From assembly GCA_963422675.2 (NCBI GenBank), contig CAXVYS010000014.1, positions 1 to 64,000 on the forward strand: DNA of 64,000 nt. The letters run 5' to 3'. A model generated the notes under the pieces. It saw only the letters and a program-made list of their open reading frames with translations, did not search any database and was not told the DNA's origin. This document shows positions 55,384-64,000 of the stretch, piece after piece (position 1 is the stretch's first letter; every line of letters starts with the position of its first letter). Both the position numbers and the translations under genes were made by a program. The stretch comes from UBA4416 sp963422675 (lineage in GTDB: Bacteria; Bacteroidota; Bacteroidia; B-17B0; Aurantibacillaceae).

Positions 55384-58300
55384 TTACCGGATAATCACAA
55401 TTTTATCTGTTTTAATAATAGCATTTTTCACAACAAGTCGGTAAAGGTAAACCCCATTTACCAGTTGTTCGTTGTTAATTTCCATTTTCTGTTCTTTAGA
55501 GTTTACAGCATAACGTGCTACCAACTTGTTGTTTGCATCCACAATCTCAAGCGTACCATCCGCATCAATCGCATATTCAAGAGTCATGATTCCGTTATTA
55601 GGATTCGGGTAAATCGTCGCATAACCATCATTACCGTTAGCGATGGTTTTTCCTATTGGATCCCCTCCACCGTTTGGTAAACAGCTCACCGTATAACTTA
55701 CTTTTACTTTACAAATGGTTACCGAATCAATATAGGTAGATCCCCACCAGGTAATTACTCCTCCCGGATAAGCGAAACTAATGTTGGCAGAGGTACCAAA
55801 TCCGCTGGCCGGCGTTGCATTAGTCGCAGTCCAGTTATAACTAACCGGTGGCGTAAATACAACAGGGCTCACAGAATAGATATGACCGGTACCACAAACC
55901 ACAGATGTTGGTCCGCTTACCGCAAGTGTTGACGGAGCCACAGCGATAGCGGTAGTACCTGTTGTGCTACAACCTGTCACGAAATTAGTAGCGGTAAGTG
56001 TATACACAGTAGTTACCGTAGGGCAAGCCGTTGTGGTAAGAGAGGTTGGGGATGATAATCCTGCAGTAGGCAACCACTGGTAAGTGGTGAATTTAGCAAG
56101 TCCTCCACAGCTTCCGCTGATTACTTTGCAACCTCCCGGGCAAATAACTACAGTAGGACTCATGCAAATAACCGGTTTACCTATTACCGTAATAGTAGCT
56201 GTTACAGGGTTAGCCAGGCAACCACCATTTGAGCCTGTAACAGTATAAACTGAGGTAACTCCTGGGGTAACGGTAGTACAGCTGCTGATAGATCCCGTAC
56301 TCCACGTATAGGTTACTGCTCCCGAAGCACATAACGTTTGCCCTGTTCCCGCACATACAGTAGAAGTGGCGGGGGTTATCGTAACAGTAGGTTTGGCAAC
56401 CACAACAACCGTTGCTGTTGCAACAGATTTGCAAGGCCCATTACCACCCGTTACGGTATATACTGTTGTAGCGGTTGGTGTTACTACAATACAGGCACTG
56501 TTAGAACCCGTACTCCAGGTATAGGTTGACGCACCTGATGCACAAAGCGTTTGCGAAGTACCGGCACAAATTGTAGAACTGAGAGGTGTTACAGATACCG
56601 TAGGAGTTGGCGTTACATAAATGGCCGTTGTACTCGTAATGGTACATCCCGCAGAATTTGTGGCCGTTACAGTGTATATGGTAGTTACTGTAGGGCAAGC
56701 TGTAGTACTTGGCGTGTAAGGCGATGCCAGGCCTGTGGTAGGCGACCATGTATAAGAAATATGAGAAGAACCCTGGCAAGCCGCATTAAGTATAGTACAA
56801 CTACCCGAACAAATAGATACTGTTGGGCTCACACAAATTACCGGAGCAGGTTTTACATTTACAGTGGCTGTTGCTGGCGCACTCGTACAACCTCCACGGG
56901 TTCCTGTTACGGTATATACCGTTGTGGTGGTTGGTGTTACAGTAATGCAGGCACTGTTGGAACCTGTACTCCAGGTATAAGTGGTTAATCCTGCCGAAGC
57001 ACATAACAGCTGCGAACTTCCCGCACAAATAGTGGATGTAAGCGGTGTTATAGAAATAGTTGGCGATGCCAGAACGATAACCGTTGTTGTAGCCGTTGTA
57101 ATACATCCAAAAGAATTTGAAGCGGTTAAGGTATAGGTAGTTGTTACTTTCGGACAAACAGTTGTTGTTCCTGAATAAGGGGAAGCTATACCGCCCAGTG
57201 GTGCCCATGTATAAGAATATGCAGCAGGATCACTTCCATCACATATTCCGTTTAATACCGTACAGCTATTTGAACAAACAGATATGGTAGAACTAAGACA
57301 GATTGTAGGGCTTGGTGCCACGTAAACGGTCGCAGTAGTTGTAGCCGTTCCACAAGTACCACTACCTCCGGTTACAGTGTATACCGTGGTAGCAGTTGGA
57401 GTTACAACAATACATGCACTGTTTGATCCCGTACTCCACGTATAGGTTGACGCTCCCGAAGCACATAACGTTTGGGTACTACCTGCACAAATAGTAGATG
57501 TAGCAGGTGATACAGCAATAGTGGTTGTAGCCGATGCTGCTATGGCAAGAGTAGTGGTTGCTGAACATCCATTATTAGGATCGGTAACCGTAAGCGTTAA
57601 GCTTGCCGGCAAGGTGATCCAGGTTGTATTAAATGTTTGCATATTCCCGGTTGTTGGCGAAGCATTGGTTGCTGTCCAGCTGTAGTTAAAACCTGCTGGT
57701 CCGAAATAACTTTCCTGAACACCTGTTACAGGGCACAATGGCCCTGTAATAACAGGAGCTGCAGGCAGGCTTATATTAAGGGTATGCGTTATAATGGGGT
57801 GCCCATCAATAGATAAGGTCACCACATAAGTACCTGGTGTTGAATAGGTATGACACGGATATTCAAAGTTACCGGTTGTGGTACCTCCGTTTGTTCCGGC
57901 AGGTATAACGGTGTTTGTTCCTGAAGTGGAATAACCATCACCAAAACTCCATGCAAAATTAGTTCCGCATCCTAAGCTTGTAAAACAAGCCTGGCCACAG
58001 TTCTGAATACAAAATGAAAAATCTTCCGGTGGAGCACCTATTTGCCCGATGATATCATTTGGCAAATCAAGCCGACAACCTTGTGAACTTAACAAAGGAA
58101 TTCCGGAAAAATTATACCCACAATTATTTGATGTAGAACTTACATTGATCACATTAGGAAAATTAATAACTCCTAAATATTGTTGCGGACTGGCCGGATA
58201 CCCTGCTCTGCCAACATACACACGACCATCAGGCCCAAGTTGTAAGGAGTTAAAGAAAAAGATAGGAGCGCTGTAACCTGCAGGCAACATTTGAAAACTT

Positions 58301-60612
58301 TTAAAAGGCGGGTTACTGTTACATTGTGAAATTGCATTTAAGTCGTATTGCCTTATGGTAAAAGATGATTTGGCATACAATACTTTTGAGTTAGCACTAA
58401 ATGTAATCCCATAACCATCAATACCCGGTAAAGTAGCGAGGTAATTAAAGATTCCACTGGAACAATCGAAATAATATAAGTATCCTGCAGCGGATGTAAT
58501 ATCCGTCATACAAAATAATTTTTTATCAGGACTAACTGCCATTTGTGCAATGCCATCATTGCCTCCTGCATAGGTATTGCCCGGCACAAAAGGTGTTGAA
58601 TTACTTAACACCGGTATATTACTGATACCTGCACCTGTTACCAAATAAGAAGCGAAGTATTGATTCACAGGGCTAACCGACCCCGGATTGATCAATCCTG
58701 ATTGTGTATTATTTTTTGGTTTTACAATCAACCAATAATCTGTTCCATTACAATGAGGAATTGCGATTTGTGATTCACAGGATGCATAGTTTTGAGTAGG
58801 ATTGCTTGGTGTTGTACTCATCACCATTCCACCGGGTGTACTCATATCCACTTCGTACTGGCTTATGCCCCTTATAACAGTTGGTGTTCCAACATCGCTT
58901 TGCGTATAAACATAATAATGATTTGCAACTCCCGGTTTTGGAACAATAACAACGCCCTGACTTGTAGATATTGCACCTGTTGAATTATTGGAACCGTTTA
59001 GCGTATTATTCCCATTAGTCATAGGAACGTGTGTGGAATTCCAAACACTTTTCCCATCTGTATAAAACAATAAATTCCCGGTGTTATCACTAATGGCAGC
59101 GCTGGCTTCATCGGTATGTATAGAGGAAGGATTTTGCGCAACAGCTATCCCAGTAGCAAAACTTACAGAGCTGTTGTAACCGAAATACCAGTTAGCTTTA
59201 TTGCCGCTATAAGGTGTGCAAGCCGAAACATAGATTTGTAAAGTAGAAGAGTAATTATTTCCTGAACCGTCCGTAATATTTAATGATACATTATAAGTAC
59301 CCGGTGCTGCATAAGAAATTCCTGTAGGATGGTTGGTTCCAGTAGCAGAAGAAGGTGTTCCTCCGGGGAAACTCCAGTTATAAGTAGTTGCTCCCGAACC
59401 TGCAATAAATCCTAAAGCCTGGTTGGTACATACCTGTAAAGAACCACCCGGAAGATCGGATATAAACGTAGGATTAATGGCACTCGCCTGGCAACCACCC
59501 GCAGAAGTTAATCCGGTAACAATCAAATTTGAAAAGGAAACCAGGTTCGAACGGTATACAACAATGGTTGCGTGCATCCGGTCTGCCTGATCTTCGGTAA
59601 ATGTATTCCGGCAAGAGCCAGGTTGGTCATAGGCATAATCCATATGATTTTCGTACATATCCGGAAAGTTCGGAGATTCGGAACAGGAGTTGGGAGGGCT
59701 GGCTGACAATGCCGCACAGCTGGTTTGGTTAGGCACAGCAACCGGCGGTGTATCACAACATTCATCACCACTTGAATTACAGGGTGTGCTATTAATTACT
59801 TCTGTACAACCAAATTGAAATGTATGAAATAGCCCTAAGTAATGGCCGGTTTCATGAATCAGAATTCTTCCCTGATTGTAATGTAAACCGGTTGAATTAA
59901 TTCCGAAGCCATCCAATCGCATCACGACGCCATCCAAAAATGCAGCAGGCCCCATTAATGGAAAAGGCGAATAACCTACTACGCTGTTAATATAAGGTGT
60001 GGGCGCCTGGCTGATTTGATCAACTACCCAAATGTTCATATAATTATTAAAGGAAAAACCATTATAAGCTACATTAACCAAAGCCTGCTGACTGTTAGCT
60101 CCCGTTGGATCCATGTTATGATTGGCCGCCACATTATTTGCCACAGTGGTGGTACACCGTGTAATACCGGAAGTAGTATTATAATATAAGTTGGGATTAT
60201 AAGCAGTAATATTCGACCATGGCTGCCCGTTTGGTAAGGTTTGCGCCAAACAAAACTGAATTTGTGCATCGTCGGCAGAGCTATAGGATGAACCCAATAA
60301 ATTAGCAAAACCCTGATTGAGTAAGGTTAACTGGGCCTGCACCTGTGCATCCGTTAGTGCCGAAGCGTTAGAGCCTACCAGATGAAACACCACCGGTATC
60401 ACATAATTATTGGGCTGTACCCTCATCGATGCAGCAGTTTGTTTGTTTTTTGCAATTTGTTTCTGAATGTAAACTCTGATAGAGTCAAAATTAGAACCCG
60501 CCGTGCTATCACGTTTCACCCGATTGATGAGATGATCAAATCCACAGGCTTCCTGCGCAAAACAGAAGTTATTGCACAGGGCAATAACAAGTAGTAGAAT
60601 TACTTTTTTCAT
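55384..60612 (-). CDS. M43-family zinc metalloprotease, PKD and Ig-like repeats, T9SS type A sorting domain
   Basis: The 1742-residue protein has a signal peptide (1-19, FCFAQE) and an M43 (pappalysin-type) catalytic domain (about 60-355) with HETGHYLGLFH near residue 250, the CCDTPP motif and a Met-turn (NHMDYAY). A PKD domain (370-470) and a long beta-propeller-like region (480-880) follow. A second PKD, then seven or so Ig-like repeats of about 80 residues with LCASGASTYTWSTGS or CPTVTTVYTLTA patterns (about 1000-1640) come next. A type A sorting domain (1665-1742, IYPNPNNGIMTL to KIVIIR) ends it. It should be exported by the T9SS to the surface. Typical secreted proteases of this group are much shorter, so the repeats may serve binding. 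Confidence 0.92.
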   Translation of the reverse strand: MKKVILLLVIALCNNFCFAQEACGFDHLINRVKRDSTAGSNFDSIRVYIQKQIAKNKQTAASMRVQPNNYVIPVVFHLVGSNASALTDAQVQAQLTLLNQGFANLLGSSYSSADDAQIQFCLAQTLPNGQPWSNITAYNPNLYYNTTSGITRCTTTVANNVAANHNMDPTGANSQQALVNVAYNGFSFNNYMNIWVVDQISQAPTPYINSVVGYSPFPLMGPAAFLDGVVMRLDGFGINSTGLHYNQGRILIHETGHYLGLFHTFQFGCTEVINSTPCNSSGDECCDTPPVAVPNQTSCAALSASPPNSCSESPNFPDMYENHMDYAYDQPGSCRNTFTEDQADRMHATIVVYRSNLVSFSNLIVTGLTSAGGCQASAINPTFISDLPGGSLQVCTNQALGFIAGSGATTYNWSFPGGTPSSATGTNHPTGISYAAPGTYNVSLNITDGSGNNYSSTLQIYVSACTPYSGNKANWYFGYNSSVSFATGIAVAQNPSSIHTDEASAAISDNTGNLLFYTDGKSVWNSTHVPMTNGNNTLNGSNNSTGAISTSQGVVIVPKPGVANHYYVYTQSDVGTPTVIRGISQYEVDMSTPGGMVMSTTPSNPTQNYASCESQIAIPHCNGTDYWLIVKPKNNTQSGLINPGSVSPVNQYFASYLVTGAGISNIPVLSNSTPFVPGNTYAGGNDGIAQMAVSPDKKLFCMTDITSAAGYLYYFDCSSGIFNYLATLPGIDGYGITFSANSKVLYAKSSFTIRQYDLNAISQCNSNPPFKSFQMLPAGYSAPIFFFNSLQLGPDGRVYVGRAGYPASPQQYLGVINFPNVINVSSTSNNCGYNFSGIPLLSSQGCRLDLPNDIIGQIGAPPEDFSFCIQNCGQACFTSLGCGTNFAWSFGDGYSTSGTNTVIPAGTNGGTTTGNFEYPCHTYSTPGTYVVTLSIDGHPIITHTLNISLPAAPVITGPLCPVTGVQESYFGPAGFNYSWTATNASPTTGNMQTFNTTWITLPASLTLTVTDPNNGCSATTTLAIAASATTTIAVSPATSTICAGSTQTLCASGASTYTWSTGSNSACIVVTPTATTVYTVTGGSGTCGTATTTATVYVAPSPTICLSSTISVCSNSCTVLNGICDGSDPAAYSYTWAPLGGIASPYSGTTTVCPKVTTTYTLTASNSFGCITTATTTVIVLASPTISITPLTSTICAGSSQLLCASAGLTTYTWSTGSNSACITVTPTTTTVYTVTGTRGGCTSAPATATVNVKPAPVICVSPTVSICSGSCTILNAACQGSSHISYTWSPTTGLASPYTPSTTACPTVTTIYTVTATNSAGCTITSTTAIYVTPTPTVSVTPLSSTICAGTSQTLCASGASTYTWSTGSNSACIVVTPTATTVYTVTGGNGPCKSVATATVVVVAKPTVTITPATSTVCAGTGQTLCASGAVTYTWSTGSISSCTTVTPGVTSVYTVTGSNGGCLANPVTATITVIGKPVICMSPTVVICPGGCKVISGSCGGLAKFTTYQWLPTAGLSSPTSLTTTACPTVTTVYTLTATNFVTGCSTTGTTAIAVAPSTLAVSGPTSVVCGTGHIYSVSPVVFTPPVSYNWTATNATPASGFGTSANISFAYPGGVITWWGSTYIDSVTICKVKVSYTVSCLPNGGGDPIGKTIANGNDGYATIYPNPNNGIMTLEYAIDADGTLEIVDANNKLVARYAVNSKEQKMEINNEQLVNGVYLYRLVVKNAIIKTDKIVIIR
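56180..57530 (-). repeat. Ig-like repeat block in the metalloprotease gene
   Basis: On the + strand, near-identical segments such as CCGTACTCCACGTATAGGTT recur around 56300, 56510, 56970 and 57430, with GCACATAACGTTTG about 35 bases further on. They encode alternating LCASGASTYTWSTGS and CxxSxSGSCTILN-type modules. Spacing is irregular (about 210-460 bases), so this is a mixed tandem array. Confidence 0.8.
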
Positions 60613-60656
60613 AATGTTCGTAGTTGAGATTAAATAAATTGGTTTCTGGGGACAGC

Positions 60657-60664
60657 CAAATGTA
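60657..60664 (-). promoter_or_regulatory. Candidate -7 box for the metalloprotease gene
   Basis: On the minus strand this reads TACATTTG, an exact TAnnTTTG match, 44 bases before the ATG at 60612. Confidence 0.4.
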
Positions 60665-60710
60665 AATCAATCACTTCGAAACTTTAAACCGTAGAAATAC
60701 GTATTTTTTA

Positions 60711-60734
60711 CCCCGTAATTTTACGGGGTTTTTT
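60711..60734 (+). terminator. GC-rich hairpin with T-run on the + strand
   Basis: CCCCGTAA (60711-60718) and TTACGGGG (60721-60728) pair perfectly, followed by a T6 run on the + strand. The flanking genes are both on the minus strand, where the hairpin is followed by an A-rich stretch, so the apparent direction is unexpected. It may still serve to end the NarL gene transcript at 60743. Confidence 0.55.
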
Positions 60735-60742
60735 ACGCTAAT

Positions 60743-61402
60743 TTAATCAAAACCTTCTTCCGGATTATTGATAATTTTATGCTTGATCGCATATATTGCA
60801 AGGCCTGCAAGGCTTTTTGAAGATGTTTTATCGAAAATGTTTTTTTTATGCCACTCAACGGTACGGTTACTGATCAGTAATTGCTCCCCTATTTCGGCAG
60901 TGCTTTTTTCATCGCACAATAATTTGATGATCAACAGTTCCCTATCCGTTAATTCTACCTGGGGAATTTTTTTTGTCTGCAACAATTCAGTGATCATGGA
61001 TCGTGACACTTTATTATCAAAATAATATCCATGGTTGTGCACAGCAATAATGGCATCTATGACGCTTTCTATCGGGCAGTTTTTTGGTAAAAATCCACGG
61101 GCACCATTCTTTATAAAATGTGTGATATAATGATCGGAATAGTGCATACTGATAACGATCACTTTGATGTCGGGATAATTTCCGGAAATGTATTCAAGCG
61201 CCTCCTCACCATTCATCACAGGCATACGGATGTCCAGTAAAATAACATCGGGTCTTTTATCTTTTAAATTATCCAATAATTCCTGTCCGTTAGCAACATC
61301 AAAAAGAACTTTAATATTCTCTTCGTCACTTAACATCGTTACTATACCTTGCCTGAATAATAGGTGGTCTTCGGCAATGGCAACAAGAATAGGTTTTATC
61401 AT
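60743..61402 (-). CDS. NarL/LuxR-family response regulator
   Basis: The 219-residue regulator has a receiver (1-125, Asp57 in ILLDIRMPVMNG, Lys in GFLPKNCP) and a LuxR-type HTH (about 148-212; LTDRELLIIKLLCDEKSTAE then IGEQLLISNRTVEWHKKNIF). No kinase gene is adjacent, so it is an orphan in this window. It lies between the metalloprotease gene and the divergent permease gene, and could regulate either. Confidence 0.92.
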   Translation of the reverse strand: MIKPILVAIAEDHLLFRQGIVTMLSDEENIKVLFDVANGQELLDNLKDKRPDVILLDIRMPVMNGEEALEYISGNYPDIKVIVISMHYSDHYITHFIKNGARGFLPKNCPIESVIDAIIAVHNHGYYFDNKVSRSMITELLQTKKIPQVELTDRELLIIKLLCDEKSTAEIGEQLLISNRTVEWHKKNIFDKTSSKSLAGLAIYAIKHKIINNPEEGFD

Positions 61403-61578
61403 ACAGGGAAGGAATACGATGGTTAACTAACTGTTTTTTTAATACTATCTCTATACTAAGGTATACTAAAGAACTACACAAGTATTAAGCCACAATGCTT
61501 TTTACTGCCTTATATTCCGCTATAAACTTTATTTTATTTATGCAACAAATTACCGATGTTTGTGTTAACTCATCAACT

Positions 61579-62928
61579 ATTATGCTGGAAAGACGTCTAG
61601 GCCTTACACAGGCCACTGCCATTAACATGATCGACATGGTTGGTATCGGCCCCTTCATTACATTACCCATGGTAATTGGAATGATGAATGGACCTTATTT
61701 TTTATACGCCTGGCTTGCCGGAGCACTCTTATCCTTTGTAGATGCGATGGTTTGGAGCGAACTGGGAGCTGCCTTTCCTAAAGCGGGAGGTTCTTATAAT
61801 TTTTTAAAAGAAGCCTATGGGTCAACTAAAGGTGGTAAACTGATGAGTTTTTTATTTGTGTGGCAAACCATGATACAGGCTCCTCTTGTGATTGCTTCTG
61901 CCGCTATTGGCTTTGCCTCCTACCTCTCCTATCTTGTTCCTTTAAATACCTTTACCTCAAAAGCGATAAGTGGCGGCGTGGTTATTTTAATTGTAGTATT
62001 ATTATACCGAAAAATTGAGGCTATTGGCAAAATAAGCGTGCTGCTTTGGGGAGGGGTAATCCTCACCATACTCTGGATCATTAGCGGAGGAATTGCACAT
62101 GGTAACTTTGCTGCACCGATCCGGCATATTAACGACGGGCTTACCATTAATTACGCGTTTGTATCCGCAATGGGCTTTGCCGGGGTAAAAACCATGTATA
62201 GCTATCTGGGCTATTATAATGTATGCCACCTTGGCGGTGAAATTAAAAATCCTACTAAAAATATTCCCCGGAGTATGTTTCTTTCCATTGCCGGAATTTC
62301 GGTGCTGTACCTTGCTATGAATATAAGTGTTACAAGTGTTATTCCCTGGAAGGAAGCCAAAGACAGCGAATTTGTGATTAGTTTATTTATGCAGCGTTTG
62401 GCCGGCAATACGGCAGCTACAATTGTAACCTGCTTAATTTTGTGGGTAGCTTTTGCCTCTGTTTTTTCGGCTACTCTCGGTTACAGCCGTATTCCTTATG
62501 CAGCGGCGGCGGATGGTGCGTTTTTTAAAGTGTTTGCAAAGCTGCATCCTACAAGGCAATTCCCACATATCTCCTTATTATTTTTAGGCGGGCTCGCGTT
62601 TGTATTCAGCTTACTATTCAGGTTAAGTGATGTGATTAGCGCCATATTGGCTATGCGTATCCTGGTACAGTTTATTGGGCAGGCCGTTGGTTTAATCTTA
62701 CTCCGAAAGGCAAAACAAAAAACAGACTTTCCTTATAAGATGCCTTTATATCCTTTGCCTGTATACTTAGCTATTCTGCTCTGGGGTGGTATCCTGGTTT
62801 CTACCGGATTAAAAATGGTACTTACCGGGATGGTGGTTATTAGTGCAGGCCTCATCGTTTATGTTATTAAAGCAAAAAGAAATAACGAATGGCCCTTTAA
62901 CGCAAACGACGAACTTATCAGACCTTAA
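61579..62928 (+). CDS. APC-superfamily amino acid permease
   Basis: From the ATG at 61579 (MLERRLGLTQATAIN, the usual start pattern of APC transporters) the protein has 449 residues; an in-frame ATG at 61495 would add 28 poorly conserved residues. About 12 membrane helices are visible. Helix 1 carries the broken GIGPFITLP motif typical of substrate binding, and ELGAAFPKAGGSYNFLKEAY is the family signature. Substrate is probably an amino acid or polyamine but cannot be fixed from sequence. Confidence 0.9.
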   Translation: MMLERRLGLTQATAINMIDMVGIGPFITLPMVIGMMNGPYFLYAWLAGALLSFVDAMVWSELGAAFPKAGGSYNFLKEAYGSTKGGKLMSFLFVWQTMIQAPLVIASAAIGFASYLSYLVPLNTFTSKAISGGVVILIVVLLYRKIEAIGKISVLLWGGVILTILWIISGGIAHGNFAAPIRHINDGLTINYAFVSAMGFAGVKTMYSYLGYYNVCHLGGEIKNPTKNIPRSMFLSIAGISVLYLAMNISVTSVIPWKEAKDSEFVISLFMQRLAGNTAATIVTCLILWVAFASVFSATLGYSRIPYAAAADGAFFKVFAKLHPTRQFPHISLLFLGGLAFVFSLLFRLSDVISAILAMRILVQFIGQAVGLILLRKAKQKTDFPYKMPLYPLPVYLAILLWGGILVSTGLKMVLTGMVVISAGLIVYVIKAKRNNEWPFNANDELIRP

Positions 62929-62956
62929 GTGTAAAATGGCTCTGTTATTTATAATG

Positions 62957-63286
62957 CTATTGTAACATGGTTCTACAGGCTTCTGCACATCTCCTGCAAG
63001 CTTCCGCACATTCTTTACAGTGTTCCATGTCGGCGTGTTTCCCACATTCTTCCGCACATTTCACACATACCTCCAGGCACTCTTTCATAACGTGTTTGGC
63101 ATGCTCGGAGCCACGACTCACAAAGGCTGCTGTGAGTTCGCATAGTTGTGCACAATCCATATCAAGCTTAATGCACCTTGCCATCATACTCACATTCTTT
63201 TCATCGAGGCAGGCCGTTGAGCAATAATTACATAAAGCGGCACATTCGGTAAGGATAGCGATGAGTTGTTTGTTTTGATTTTTCAT
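62957..63286 (-). CDS. Four-helix-bundle Cys-rich protein, Csp3/DUF326-like copper storage
   Basis: The 109-residue protein has 17 or so Cys arranged as CxxxC pairs along four helices (CAALCNYCSTAC, CAQLC, CLEVCVKCAEECGKH, CKECAEACRRCAEAC), the layout of the Csp copper-storage family. There is no signal peptide, so it is the cytosolic kind. Such proteins store Cu(I) in the bundle core. The neighbouring truncated di-haem peroxidase gene is on the same strand about 105 bases upstream; a link through copper or redox stress is possible only. Confidence 0.92.
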   Translation of the reverse strand: MKNQNKQLIAILTECAALCNYCSTACLDEKNVSMMARCIKLDMDCAQLCELTAAFVSRGSEHAKHVMKECLEVCVKCAEECGKHADMEHCKECAEACRRCAEACRTMLQ

Positions 63287-63391
63287 GACAGTATATATTA
63301 ATGATTCTATTTTAATAGAAGAAAATCTGATGCCAGAAGAGAAAACAGTTCCGTAAAATCTTAGTACAAAGTTCTTAAAAAAAATCCGGTT

Positions 63392-64000
63392 TTAGTAATA
63401 CCCGCCTACTTTTCTCACTTCCAGGCCTTTGATCTGAATAAGAGGTAAACTCAGGGGTGCCGAATAGCTAACGCCTTTATCCGTTAAGGATAAAAGAAAT
63501 TTTTTTAAGCTACTAATTTCCTGTTTGGTTAATTGTAAGGAATCAAATGGAAGCGTTTGATTGGGAACCTTCAAGCCTAAGCCTTCTCCTCCACCCTTTT
63601 TATAAAAGTCGATCACTTCATCTACCGTATTAAATACCCCGTTATGCATATAGGGAGCCGTTTTATCAATATTACGAATGCCCGGTGTTCTAAAAGAATT
63701 CAAATGGATCTTATTTTTTGAAAGATGGTACCTGCCACTATCCGGATCAAGCTCTTTGTTGAGCATATTTTTAGGAACACCAATCACTTCAAATTCATTA
63801 TCGCTGTAAAACGGTGGAACCAGCCCGTTAAATAATGGAAAAAAGTGACAGCTGCCACATAATGCTTTCCCGGAAAATACCGTGTAACCTTTGATCTCCG
63901 CCTTTGACAATTGAGTTACATCTCCTCTCAAATACTTATCAAACCGCGAATCCAATGAAACAAGGGTTCTTTCATATTCACTGATCGCTTTTAGGATGCC
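63392..64000 (-). CDS. Di-haem cytochrome c peroxidase/MauG-family protein, C-terminal part
   Basis: The reading frame stays open to the end of the window, so the gene starts beyond 64000. The visible 203 residues contain a CxxCH haem site (GKALCGSCHFFPLFNG) and the family motifs FRTPGIRNIDKTAPYMHNG followed by VFNTVDEVIDFY. The enzyme is periplasmic in known members and reduces hydrogen peroxide or performs related oxidations. The first haem site and the signal peptide are outside the window. Confidence 0.9.
   Translation of the reverse strand, partial: GILKAISEYERTLVSLDSRFDKYLRGDVTQLSKAEIKGYTVFSGKALCGSCHFFPLFNGLVPPFYSDNEFEVIGVPKNMLNKELDPDSGRYHLSKNKIHLNSFRTPGIRNIDKTAPYMHNGVFNTVDEVIDFYKKGGGEGLGLKVPNQTLPFDSLQLTKQEISSLKKFLLSLTDKGVSYSAPLSLPLIQIKGLEVRKVGGYY

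Noticed and set aside
56551..56988. 145-residue + strand ORF rich in Arg, Cys and Tyr
   Set aside because: It is antisense to the Thr/Ser-rich Ig repeats of the metalloprotease; low-complexity composition is what repeat codons give in that frame.
1..64000. rRNA, tRNA, prophage or restriction/defence genes
   Set aside because: I looked in all gaps and at all gene products and found none that I could support.

Overview
The window looks like chromosomal DNA of a gliding member of the Bacteroidota. Evidence: low GC, A-rich leaders without strong Shine-Dalgarno sites, TAnnTTTG-like promoter boxes, type IX secretion (T9SS) type A and type B sorting domains, a giant SprB-repeat adhesin, several PorP/SprF proteins and a T9SS-sorted M43 metalloprotease. 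I see no flagellar genes, rRNA, tRNA, CRISPR array, phage or insertion sequence.

Layout. (1) 1-4 kb: an orphan sorting-domain ORF, then two T9SS type A cargo proteins, one of them Omp28/thioredoxin-like. (2) 4.3-20.6 kb, + strand: a surface-adhesin block. A 3514-residue SprB-like adhesin is followed by a PorP/SprF partner, a small secreted protein, a second type B cargo with its own PorP/SprF, and a TPR/PD40 lipoprotein-like gene resembling PorE but lacking the OmpA domain. (3) 35.5-20.7 kb, - strand: a long chemosensory cluster. In transcription order it holds a hypothetical secreted protein, STAS protein, CheY, CheA, CheW, an outer-membrane barrel, an MCP with a CheR-tethering tail, CheR, a histidine-kinase-like protein whose phospho-accepting His is Asn, CheD, CheB, CheY, a CheC-like phosphatase, a porin, a three-domain protein ending in a SiaC-like domain, and a small HTH protein. 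(4) 35.7-38.1 kb, +: a NarL-type two-component pair. (5) 38.6-41.8 kb, +: MCP, porin and phosphate-binding-like protein. (6) 48.1-41.9 kb, -: a GAF/6xPAS hybrid kinase, a decayed SpoIIE phosphatase and a double-receiver/HPt regulator. (7) 48.3-55.3 kb, +: SpoIIE phosphatase, two SiaB-like kinases, SiaC, a TerB-like/ABCG-type transporter, a lipoprotein and a secreted protein. (8) 55.4-64 kb: a GC-richer tail with a metalloprotease, a NarL regulator, an APC permease, a Cys-rich four-helix copper-storage-like protein and a truncated di-haem peroxidase.

The most interesting system is the Sia-like partner switch (region 7) and its apparent links to the chemosensory cluster. In Pseudomonas the SiaA phosphatase and SiaB kinase control SiaC, which activates a diguanylate cyclase. 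No GGDEF protein is present here. The module instead runs directly into an ABC transporter with an unusual N-terminal helical plus beta segment. The same N-terminal architecture recurs in the che cluster, fused to a SiaC-like domain whose phospho-acceptor Thr is Lys. One of the two SiaB copies has lost its Gly-rich ATP lid. A second phosphatase of the same kind is a pseudogene beside the hybrid kinase. Two small secreted paralogs (16.0 and 54.8 kb) tie the adhesin block to the Sia block. My working inference is that chemosensory, Sia-type and PAS-kinase signalling together tune surface adhesin display or gliding. This rests on gene order and motif reading only.
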